Source of the DNA: Clostridia bacterium | GTDB taxonomy: Bacteria > Bacillota > Clostridia > Oscillospirales > CAG-272 | NCBI GenBank assembly: GCA_017536475.1 | Contig: JAFXHH010000007.1 | Location: 119,609-183,608 of the forward strand | Length of the DNA stretch: 64,000 bases | Direction of reading: 5' to 3' | Shown: piece by piece, positions 51,507 through 60,200 of the stretch | Position numbering within the stretch: position 1 is the stretch's first letter | How the letters are laid out: every line of letters starts with the position of its first letter | The notes under the pieces: model-generated | The model's database searches: none | The model's input: only the letters and a program-made list of their open reading frames with translations | Told to the model about the DNA's origin: nothing | Made by a program: the position numbers and the translations under genes

Positions 51507-52988
51507 TCAATAGTCGTAAGTAATATCGCATTTTATTCCGCTGACCCTTGGATCACTGCGCTCGATACGAATTTTTTTCGACCGAATAATAAACTTTTTT
51601 ACACCGTTGTAATAATCGCATCCCTCGATCTCCGAAAAAGCGCAATTTCCGATCGAGGTTATCTCGCTCTCAATGATGACCGTAGTGACCTGATATATAT
51701 AAGAGCAAGTCCACGAAGGGTGCCAGTCCCTCTGGAAATCAGGCATATCCCCGCTTCCGTAAATGACCAGAGTTCTGGGAATGGGAAATTCGGTTTCAGG
51801 CCCCGTAATATAAAATTTCACACGGTCGTTGCCGCCTGTAAGCGAGCCGTCGACGTTGCCGTGGGCAATGACCTCAAGCCCGCATTTGCCACAGAAGTAG
51901 CCCACACCCGAATCGTTGCGCTGAAAGTCGTGCATATTCGTGGCGCGCACCACGTCGGTCTTGTAGCTGTCCCCGCAAGCACATTCATAAAGAATACAGC
52001 CGTCCACTCCGCAGCTCTGCTCGATCAGGCGCGGCTCGTAAGAATGGCCCTTGGCAGCGATCACCGTCTGCTCGGATAACGTCGTTTTGCAAAAGGAACA
52101 GTAGCTTCCGTCGCTAAGTCCCGTTTCCGTACACGTCGGAGGAATGCCCTCTATGACCGTCGGTGTGTGTGGCAGCTTTTCTACCCTCTGCCTCTCAAAT
52201 CTTCCGCACTCCTCACATCTCATCACCTGCTCTCCCTCGCCCTGACAGGTCGCCTCCACGCTCGTGCTGTACGTCACGTAGCGGTGATCGCATACAGTAA
52301 TGCTCCGCGAGGAAAAGAATATCCCAAGCGGCAAGCAGAACACGCAAAGCACCGTCAGGATCGCTCGAAGCGTTTTCTTTGACCCCTTGAGCTTTCCAAA
52401 GATCAGAACGGCAAGCATAGAGGGCAAAAAGCAGATCAGAGTGAGCACCACGAACACGGAGCGCACGATCGGCGCTTCCAAAGCGGAAAATTTAAGAAAA
52501 AACACCGCTATGGCTGAAATTATCGGAAGCCAAACGGCAAGAAAGAGCGCAACAGAGCCAAGCATCGAAAGAAAACGCTTTCGGAAGTCCCGCTTTTCGC
52601 CCTCGTTTTCAAGCTCAGGGCTGTGACGAGAGAGATTCTCGGCAAGAGTGGACAGATCGGCACCGTCAGATAAGTCAAGCGCCGAAAGTGCGCTGAGGCG
52701 TCGGCGGCTTTCGTCGAGCGACTCTCCCGCACGCTTTTTGACCGTTTCCACGATCCGCACACCATCGCACTCGCCCAGCGACAGCTCCTTTATCTCCTCG
52801 ACCGAAAAGCCGAACGCTCGGAGTGTGGCGATGTTCTTGAGCTTTTCAAGATCCTCTTGTGAGAAATCGAATGATTTTCTTCCAAGATAGTTTTCAGTAT
52901 AAAAAGGGGCGATCAAATTCTCCTCAATGTAATATCTTACCGTTCTATCCGTAAGTCCTGTTTGTCGGCAGATCTCCTTTATTTTCAC
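51507..52988 (-). CDS. Membrane-bound MerR-type regulator with extracellular CxxC/LRR sensor
   Basis: 493 residues starting at GTG 52988 with AAAGGAGG upstream. Residues 1-70 are a MerR winged helix-turn-helix (MKIKEICRQTGLTDRTVRYY, FGFSVEEIKEL), then a coiled dimerisation helix to about 100. Three membrane helices follow at 139-166, 174-197 and 207-226. An odd number places the DNA-binding part inside and the C-terminus outside. The outer part has CxxC modules (C258/C261, C297/C300, C366/C369, plus a CILYECAC cluster) and a short BspA-LRR segment at 405-470 beginning TLVIYGSGDMPDF. MerR proteins normally have soluble ligand domains; this fusion is unusual. It precedes a lipoprotein with the same modules, and the promoter has a MerR-type operator. 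I infer a one-component signal system across the membrane. Confidence 0.88.
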   Translation of the reverse strand: MKIKEICRQTGLTDRTVRYYIEENLIAPFYTENYLGRKSFDFSQEDLEKLKNIATLRAFGFSVEEIKELSLGECDGVRIVETVKKRAGESLDESRRRLSALSALDLSDGADLSTLAENLSRHSPELENEGEKRDFRKRFLSMLGSVALFLAVWLPIISAIAVFFLKFSALEAPIVRSVFVVLTLICFLPSMLAVLIFGKLKGSKKTLRAILTVLCVFCLPLGIFFSSRSITVCDHRYVTYSTSVEATCQGEGEQVMRCEECGRFERQRVEKLPHTPTVIEGIPPTCTETGLSDGSYCSFCKTTLSEQTVIAAKGHSYEPRLIEQSCGVDGCILYECACGDSYKTDVVRATNMHDFQRNDSGVGYFCGKCGLEVIAHGNVDGSLTGGNDRVKFYITGPETEFPIPRTLVIYGSGDMPDFQRDWHPSWTCSYIYQVTTVIIESEITSIGNCAFSEIEGCDYYNGVKKFIIRSKKIRIERSDPRVSGIKCDITYDY

Positions 52989-53010
52989 AATAATACCTCC
53001 TTTTATCCCA

Positions 53011-53041
53011 ATTATAAGCTTTTACCTTGGGTAAAAGTCAA
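53011..53041 (-). promoter_or_regulatory. MerR-type promoter with dyad operator in a 19-bp spacer
   Basis: Minus strand TTGACT (53041-53036), a 19-base spacer, TATAAT (53016-53011). A perfect 8-3-8 dyad, CTTTTACC-CAA-GGTAAAAG, occupies 53019-53037 within the spacer. Overlong spacers filled by a dyad are the hallmark of promoters twisted into action by MerR regulators. It lies directly upstream of the MerR-type gene, so autoregulation is likely. Confidence 0.88.
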
Positions 53042-53070
53042 TACTTTTTTATGTTTTTTTCCAAAATCAA

Positions 53071-53106
53071 CGCAAAAGGACACTTTTCAGTGCCCTTTTC
53101 GTTGTG
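53071..53106 (-). terminator. Probable terminator of the small membrane protein gene
   Basis: Minus strand AAAAGGGCACT pairs with AGTGTCCTTTT (one wobble), followed after a short gap by TTGATTTTGG. It lies about 70 bases past the stop codon at 53176. Confidence 0.6.
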
Positions 53107-53175
53107 TTTCGTTGGAACAAAAATTCAATCGGAAAAATCATCGATTTCACCGAACTATGATAACAGCTCCTGCAA

Positions 53176-53727
53176 TTACTCGTCGCAGGGGGGCTCCTGC
53201 TCCTGTGCAGCCTTATCGACCGCCTTGATCTCTGCGCCGTGCTTGAATATCAGCGACATGAACATAAAGAACAGTCCCGTTGTAAGCGATACCGACATAT
53301 CAACGTCTATCTGCGCGCCGCCCGACGAGATGAGCTGACAGATCGCCAAACCCATTCCCGACGTGACCGCGACCGCGCCCGAAACAATGATCGAAACAAT
53401 TCCGAGACGGAAGCTCTCCTTTGCGCCTTCAAACGTGAAGGGCGTGCCCGACTCGAGCACGTGACCGAAATAGCGCTCTGCAAAGAACGCGAAAACAGCC
53501 TCTCCCGCGCAGGCGACCGCACCCACAATGCAGGCAAGGCACGCCGCACCGAGCTCAATGCCCTCCTCGGCAACGAATTCAGCCGCAATGGCGAGATCAA
53601 GCAGCGGCAGAGTCGCCAAGCCGACCAGACAGCCCGCGCCGCCGACGATACAAAGAATAAAAACGACCTTGGCAACGATCTTCGCCACCTTGAAAACAGT
53701 CAAAATTGTTGATAACGTTTTGCTCAT
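53176..53727 (-). CDS. Four-helix membrane protein, possibly DUF2975-like
   Basis: 183 residues from ATG 53727 (AAAGGAG upstream). Hydrophobic segments at about 15-42, 55-80, 107-130 and 143-162 give four membrane helices. The loop ESGTPFTFEGAKESFRLGI between helices 2 and 3 recalls the GxPF...R.LGI signature of DUF2975 proteins; that assignment is tentative. The family has no known function. The C-terminal tail is hydrophilic with a final CDE. It lies between the MerR operon and the intracellular LRR gene, all on the minus strand, with an 84-base gap upstream. Confidence 0.7.
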   Translation of the reverse strand: MSKTLSTILTVFKVAKIVAKVVFILCIVGGAGCLVGLATLPLLDLAIAAEFVAEEGIELGAACLACIVGAVACAGEAVFAFFAERYFGHVLESGTPFTFEGAKESFRLGIVSIIVSGAVAVTSGMGLAICQLISSGGAQIDVDMSVSLTTGLFFMFMSLIFKHGAEIKAVDKAAQEQEPPCDE

Positions 53728-53811
53728 AAAGTTCTCCTTTCTTGTCGGACGGCTTGCACTATGACTTGTCAATGTAGCGCAGCTTTGGGTGATAATAGCA
53801 GCGGTCTCGGG

Positions 53812-56613
53812 TCAAAGCACGTGATCGCCGAAAATACCGAGATCGAGATAATAATCGCGGTCGATGATATCCCACTCGATGCCGATCACCTCGGCACGCG
53901 CCCAATCTTCAAGCTCCGTGACGGGCGAATAGGGATTGTTGTAGCTGTAAGAGTAAAAAGTGTTCGGGAAGAGCGAGGTCGAGCTGTCGTAGCCCTTTCC
54001 GTAGCCGTAGCGGTCGTCGTCGTAAGAGATCGACGTCGAGGCAGAATAAACACTCTGTGCTCTGCGCAGCTTTTCCGCCTCCTCGCGCCTCTTCTTCTCC
54101 TCGGCTTCCCTCCTCTTTTTGAGTCGCTCCTCAAGCGCCTTGCGCTTTTCGGGGAAGATAGTCGCCTCGGCGGCGTCTACCGCGTCCAGCTTTTCCTGAC
54201 GGCACTGCTCGCCAAACTCAACCGTTCCGCCAAACGACGAGACCAGACGGCTGTTTATTTCTTCTCTGATCTCCGCAAAGAATTTTTCATCGATAAGAAT
54301 TGAAAGTCGGCGCGGTTTTTTCATATTCTCGCGGCAACGGTTCTCATCCGTGGGTGTAGGCGCGGGCATTTTCGTAAACGCGCGACCGACCGAGGCGTTG
54401 AAATCAGCAAAATAGAGATCTCTTTTTTCTTGCCTTGAAAGGAATCCGTGATAGACGGTGTCGCGGGGGCTCTTGACCGTCTTGATCAGCTCCCTCGCTT
54501 TTTCCTCGTAGTCGATACTGCCCTCAGTGTCGTGAGAGCATTCCTCGAGGATCTTTAAAAGCTTCGAGATCGCCAAAGAGTCGTAGAGCAAGGGATCGCT
54601 TGCAAACCAATGAATGAGCGCGATCACCGTGGGCGCGTTGCGCGGATAGATATGGTAAGCGCGAACGAGCTCGGGGAGTGCCTCCTCCCTTGCTTTCGGG
54701 GTGTTCTTTGAGAGCAGCTTCTCGCCCTTCATCGCGTGCTTGAGCGAAGCGGTGATGCGGGAGGAAAGATCGGCGCGGCAGGACTCAAGAATATCAAACG
54801 CCTGCTTTTGACCGTAGCTCTTCAAACTCTTGATCGTGTCAAAAAAGTAATTGCAGTAAAGAAAATCCGCCTCGGAGTCGGTCTTTTGGGTCGCCTCCTT
54901 GAAGAAAGCCGCGAGAGCGCTCGTCAGAGAAAGGAGAATGGGCGTGCCCACGGGCATCACCGCCGCGATATAAAAGATCGCCGCAGTTACGTGATCAATA
55001 TTTTCACTCGTGACCGTAAGCTTGTCGATAGGACCGAGATCTTTTTCAATCACCTCGATATTCATCTGAATATTTTCACGCATTTTTTTCCGATAAGCCG
55101 CCATAGCAGCTGCGGCGGGGGTGTTTTCGTTATAAGTAATATGCATCCTCAAGAGAGGGTCAATTGCGTCCTTCACGCCAAGCAAACGCAGATTGTCAAG
55201 TATGATAAAGACCGACCTGCCGTCCTTTTTGCCCGCATAGCACTGCTCCTTGGTACTGACGAGCTTGGGCTTGATCTCGGTAAGACCGTCAGGAAGCGCC
55301 AGCTCGTGCAACGAAGTACAGTCCTTGAAAATATCGGTCTGCAGTGTCTGCAGGGAGCTTGGCAGATGCACCCTCTTGAGCCTCTCGCAGCCCTCAAAGG
55401 CAAGCGTGCCGATATACCCGACGGTGTCGGGTATATCGATCTCGGTCAGACCGCTTTTTTTGAACGCATAAGCGCCGATACTTTTCAGCGAGCTCGGGAG
55501 CGTGATACGGCTGAGCTTTTCTTGCCCCGACAGCGCAGACGCTTTGATCGTTTCTATGCTGTCGGACATAGTAAGGTCACAGATCTTGACCTGTATCTGC
55601 TTGAGCTCGTCACTGTCTCCCACCAGCGTCAAATGGTCGATCTCTCCTTCAATTCGGTGAATTATATTACCGTTTATCACGGCATTCTCTGCGCGCAAGT
55701 TGGGAACGGCGTTCGGACAAGCGTCGGTGAGAACGTGCAGCTCCTTAAGCTTTCGCTCTCCCGACACAAGAGGTATATCCTCTACCCCCTTTGGAATATA
55801 AAGACGCTGAAGCGCGCAGTTATAAGAAAGAAGACTCAAATAAACATTTTTCGTGCCCGTCGGCAGAGCCAGATCGGCAAGCTTTTCGCACAGCGAAAGG
55901 GCGCGAACGTTGATCCGACATATCTCACTCGGCTCGCCGCAGTCGTAGATCTCGATCTTCTTTAATTGCGGAGCAAATAAATACCCGAGATAAGTAAGCG
56001 TGGACGGCAAGCGCAGAGTCTGCGCGTTCGGAAGCAGTGCACAGTTCAGGATCTTGACCGTGGGTGCGACCGTGATCTCTCTGCCCTCGTCGCGAAGCAC
56101 GGTCTCCTCCAATCCTTCGTGACCGCTAAGAGAGGTAAACGAAAGCACGCCAAGCACGACATTCCCGCCGCGATCGGCTCTTTTCACGGGACTGATCTTA
56201 AGCTCGTCCCGAAGCATGCGCGCGGGATACCTTTGGCTGAGCTTGAGCTCGCAGATGCCGCCCACGGTATATTTTCCGAGCTTTTCGGGGATCACAAGCG
56301 GCTCGCGTTCGTCCTTTACACGCGCGGCAAAGATGACCGCCTTGCCCTCGGGAGTCAGCGTAAAATAAAAATTCTTTTTTTTGAAGTAATGGCGCTTTCT
56401 CTTGATCTCGCGCGCCGCGCCCTTATCGAGCTTAATGAAATTCTGGCTGAAATGGAGAGCTGCGCCGTCCAAAAGGTGTGCTTGCAGCTCCTTGAGCTTG
56501 GTGTATTCATCGAATTCCTGAGATATGTACGAGCTGCTGCCGCCGTACATGGCGTCGGCTTTTTTGTCGATCTCAGCGAGCTTTTGCTTGTAATAGCTAT
56601 TCGTTATTGGCAT
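53812..56613 (-). CDS. Large intracellular leucine-rich repeat protein
   Basis: 933 residues with no signal peptide or membrane helix, unlike most BspA-LRR proteins. N-terminal helical region with a basic patch (AREIKRKRHYFKKKNFYF, about 68-85). Residues about 100-430 contain LRR_5-type repeats, best seen in IKASALSGQEKLSRITLPSS, IGAYAFKKSGLTEIDIPDT and IGTLAFEGCERLKRVHLPSS. Residues 480-800 are mainly helical. Residues 810-850 form a strongly charged coiled coil (ERLKKRREAEEKKRREEAEK), followed by a Tyr/Ser-rich tail. It resembles an intracellular scaffold; no enzymatic motif was found. Own consensus promoter at 56643-56671. Function unknown. Confidence 0.8.
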   Translation of the reverse strand: MPITNSYYKQKLAEIDKKADAMYGGSSSYISQEFDEYTKLKELQAHLLDGAALHFSQNFIKLDKGAAREIKRKRHYFKKKNFYFTLTPEGKAVIFAARVKDEREPLVIPEKLGKYTVGGICELKLSQRYPARMLRDELKISPVKRADRGGNVVLGVLSFTSLSGHEGLEETVLRDEGREITVAPTVKILNCALLPNAQTLRLPSTLTYLGYLFAPQLKKIEIYDCGEPSEICRINVRALSLCEKLADLALPTGTKNVYLSLLSYNCALQRLYIPKGVEDIPLVSGERKLKELHVLTDACPNAVPNLRAENAVINGNIIHRIEGEIDHLTLVGDSDELKQIQVKICDLTMSDSIETIKASALSGQEKLSRITLPSSLKSIGAYAFKKSGLTEIDIPDTVGYIGTLAFEGCERLKRVHLPSSLQTLQTDIFKDCTSLHELALPDGLTEIKPKLVSTKEQCYAGKKDGRSVFIILDNLRLLGVKDAIDPLLRMHITYNENTPAAAAMAAYRKKMRENIQMNIEVIEKDLGPIDKLTVTSENIDHVTAAIFYIAAVMPVGTPILLSLTSALAAFFKEATQKTDSEADFLYCNYFFDTIKSLKSYGQKQAFDILESCRADLSSRITASLKHAMKGEKLLSKNTPKAREEALPELVRAYHIYPRNAPTVIALIHWFASDPLLYDSLAISKLLKILEECSHDTEGSIDYEEKARELIKTVKSPRDTVYHGFLSRQEKRDLYFADFNASVGRAFTKMPAPTPTDENRCRENMKKPRRLSILIDEKFFAEIREEINSRLVSSFGGTVEFGEQCRQEKLDAVDAAEATIFPEKRKALEERLKKRREAEEKKRREEAEKLRRAQSVYSASTSISYDDDRYGYGKGYDSSTSLFPNTFYSYSYNNPYSPVTELEDWARAEVIGIEWDIIDRDYYLDLGIFGDHVL

Positions 56614-56642
56614 ATCAGCACCTGCCTTCCCTCTTTTATTCT

Positions 56643-56671
56643 ATTATACAACTAAAACCGCAGCTTGTCAA
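56643..56671 (-). promoter_or_regulatory. Promoter of the intracellular LRR gene
   Basis: Minus strand TTGACA (56671-56666), 17-base spacer, TATAAT (56648-56643): exact consensus, 30 bases upstream of the start codon. Confidence 0.88.
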
Positions 56672-56838
56672 CGAATTTCTCCCCTCAAGGACTGCGCCGC
56701 ATCGAAAAGTCAATAAAAAACGAGCGTTTTGAGGTGTTAGGGTGTTGATAGTGATGGGGGACTTCGAAAAAAGCAAGCAAGCACAAGGATTTCTTGCCTT
56801 TTCTCTGCTTGCGGTAGAACAGCTTTTTCGACAGTCTG

Positions 56839-56866
56839 GGGGCTGCGTCATTTATGACGCAGCCCC
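56839..56866. repeat. Strong isolated hairpin beside composite repeat copy 2
   Basis: GGGGCTGCGTCAT pairs with ATGACGCAGCCCC. It looks like a terminator (CTTATT follows on the plus strand), yet no plus-strand gene precedes it. Bases 56672-56838 hold nothing recognisable. Confidence 0.6.
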
Positions 56867-56872
56867 TTATTG

Positions 56873-57239
56873 TTGTAAGACGAAAACCACGCGATAGTCG
56901 CGTGGTTCAATATAGGCTTTGCCGATGAGCAGAAAATAAATAAAAGTCAGCGTAGAATGATCTTGTGTCAAAGGCTCCCTTGTGTAAAGGGAGCTGTCAG
57001 CGAAGCTGACTGAGGGATTGTTTTGTGTGGATTATCGCTTTTTACAATCCCTCCGTCACGGCAAGCCGTGCCACCTCCCTTTACACAAGGGAGGCTTGGG
57101 TTTAGTGCCGCTCAAGCGGTTTTACGTAACAATTGCATGGCTGGCAGGCCAATCTAAAGCGCACTTGTGTGCAGCCAGTAGTATTAGGTCTATGCCCGAA
57201 ACTGAAATACCCCCCGTTATACGGGGGGATTTTTATTTG
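56873..57239. repeat. Composite 366-bp palindromic element, copy 2
   Basis: Same order as the copy at 27414: TTGTAAGACGAAAACC, hairpin AACCACGCG/CGCGTGGTT with loop ATAGT, the 125-bp element, GCGCAC/GTGTGC hairpin, and terminal hairpin CCCCCCGT/ACGGGGGG. Each end stem carries two compensatory base-pair changes relative to copy 1. The terminal hairpin plus flanking runs may terminate the gene ending at 57248. Confidence 0.8.
56971..57096. repeat. 125-bp palindromic repeat element, copy 3
   Basis: Almost identical to copy 2 (27513-27638) and nested in the same position of its composite element; copy 1 at 14423 stands alone. Confidence 0.88.
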
Positions 57240-57247
57240 AGATTTAA

Positions 57248-60200
57248 TTATTTTTTGAAGACAGCTATAAGGTCGCTCCACTTTTTCTTCTTGATAACGA
57301 ACCAGAAGAGAGCGAAGCCGCCAAGTCCGACCGCTGCCGCAGAACCGATAACGATACCTGCAATCGCTCCGCCCGAGAGTCCGCCGTCAGCGCGCATAAC
57401 TCTCACGTTGTAGACTGCCGTGTTGCCTGCCTTGTCGGCGATCTCGATCTTATGGCTCTTGCCGTCTGCCTTGACGGTAAACCTGCCGTCAGTCAGCTCA
57501 ACGGCTACGCCGTCCACCTTAACATAATCAAGGTGCGGATCGTCGACCGTTACGACAAGGTCGCCCTTGTAGGTCTTGCCGTCCTCGATTCCCGATACCC
57601 AAACGCTGTCCTTGAGCACGATACCGTTGGAGGAGCAATAGACAACGTTGCCGTCGTTATCCACGGCCATCGCGTATATCACACATTCCATATTCGGCGA
57701 GATCTCGAACGCTCCCGTGTAAGCAGTCCATTCTTCAGCCGACAGGGCGGCGACCTGCTCAAGAGTAAGCGGGGACTGAGAAACCAAGTAATATATCTCG
57801 CGAACACCGATCTCCTCGTTGCTTGCGGATATCGTCACGCTCTGCTTCTCTTTGAAATAGGTATCGAACTTGGGGAAGCCTGTAAAGCCGTCCCAGCTCG
57901 ATCCGCCAACCGATATCTCGATCTCGGTAGCCGTGCCGTCATCGAGTCCGTTTCCGCCAAGGACTGCCGCCACGTCGTAGCCCTCAAAGCTTACCTTCAA
58001 TAGTCCGTTTACGTTGCCGTCGGTCGTAAGCTCGGTGCCCGAAAGCTCGGCGCTTCCGTCCACGACCTCAACAGACCATTCAGCCTGACTTCCCAGAATA
58101 CTGCCGGTGGGAACGACGATGCTCTTCTCACCCGAAACTATCTTAAGCTCGAGCTTTCCGCTTGCCCCTGCGGGAATGACCGAGTTGGTATAATCGATCC
58201 CGTTGAGGAAAATAGAGATCTCATTATCGGACGCCGCAACGATGGCGTTCGTCAGCTTAAAGTCGTACTGACGGCTGACGTTTCCGATCTCGTCCTGCGC
58301 GTAGACCGATACGGTCTGCTCGAAAGCATCCGTATCCATCGAAACAGATACCGAGAACTCGCCCGAATCGTCTGCTTCAACGACCGAAACCTCTTCTCCG
58401 TCAAGAAGAACGCAGATCTTCGCACCGGGATCACTGAGTCCCGTAACGCTGACCGTTTCACCGAAGAATGAGCCCGTGTTGGGAGTTGCGATCTGCAATC
58501 TCGGGGCGGTCGCCTTGACGTAGAACACGTGATCCACGGCAAAAGCGTCTCCGTTTGCGTTCGTGCCCGTAAGTGTCAGTGTGTGCTGACCCTCGGAAAG
58601 CCCATCCTCTGCGGGAAGCCCGTCGGTCTCGGGTCTGCCGCCGATAGTCAGAGAGATCTCTGTATCAGCCTCAAATATTCCCTTCTGCGCGCCGCCGTCA
58701 AGACTCCAAGTGCCGCTGACCGTCATATCAGAGCTGATATTGAATATCGCCTCGGTCACGTTGATATAATTCATACCGTCCAAAACGATCTCGCCCGAAG
58801 CAGCTACGCTTACGGAGGGTCTTGAGGGTGCTACCATCGTGATCTCCTCACTGTAGACCGCCTCGGAGACGAGCTCACTGCCCTCCTCGTTATAAGCGAC
58901 GATCTTCAATCGGTAGATCTTACCCGCTTCAAGTCCCTTTATCTGCGTCTGGGCAGTTACGTCGTCTCTGCCTTCCGCATCCTCATAGGACAGGACGTTT
59001 CCGTCCGAATCGACGTAGACCGTCGTTTCATACTGACCGCCGACCGTGACGGTCGTGCCGTCTGCCTTATCGATCCACTGCGACCCGAGAGAAGTGCTGA
59101 CCCAACGGGTCTCTCCCTGCTCCGTGATCTTTTCTTCTACGGTGATCACGTATCCGTTCGTGTTCTGCCCTGCGGTCAGATCCACGTCTATGCTGTAGTC
59201 TCCGCCGAGCGCCACGCGGTCTATTGCGGGGGCGTCGGGCTGGGAGGGATTTACGTAAGCGAAGCTGTCAGTCGCGGACGCCTCGCAGCTTATATTGTTT
59301 TCCTCACTCGATGCAACCACTTTTATCGTGTAAGTGCCACTCGGGAGCGACTCGGGAAGCTCAAAGCTGACCTCACCCGCCGCCACGTCGGCAGTCTGAT
59401 GCAAGTGATGGCTGGTTCCGTCCTGCGCTACCGCGTAAACGGTAAGCTCATCAATGTCGGAGAGCGCGTAACCGTCCCAATTCACCGACATCTCACGGCT
59501 ATCCGAATCGTACGTGTAGCCTGCCGTGTCAACGCTTGCCATACGCTGCATCTCATAAAGAGCAAGCTCGGAGCTTGCGCCCATATATATTTTCCAATCG
59601 TGAGCGTATGCCGCTTCGTCGGTAAAGGATATGGTGACCGTCGCCTCACCCGACGACTCGTCGTAGGAGAATATAGCGTTTGCATCGGCCTGCTCGTCTG
59701 CGTACTTGTCGGGATCGAGCCAATTCAGCTCGTACACAACGTTTTCATTGTCAGCCGCCACGACCTTGACCGTGCGCTTTGCGATCGACTCTGCCTCTTG
59801 TCTGGTTGCCGCCTCATAGGTCATAGTAAGCATCATATCGTGGTCAGAATTATAACCGCCGAGCGATACCGTATGCGTCATACGGTCAACGCTGCTGTTT
59901 ATGGAATATTCACTGCTATGTATTCTGCCCAGGGTATCTGCACGGAGCTTTGCGTTGATTCCTATAGACATATACAGCCTGCGTCCCGTGCGTGCGTTAT
60001 AGCCGACGGCAGCCGTTCTGATCGGATACGTGGGCTCGGGAGCGTCGTACTTGCCGAGGGCGAAATCAACGTCGCCGCCCCAATAGTACGTTACGCCGAA
60101 ATCGATACCGATCACCGACATCGCGCCCCATATCTTACTGCAGTTTACGCCCAGCGATGCCCTGCCGATCTCGTATCCGCCTATAATGGGAACGTATTCG

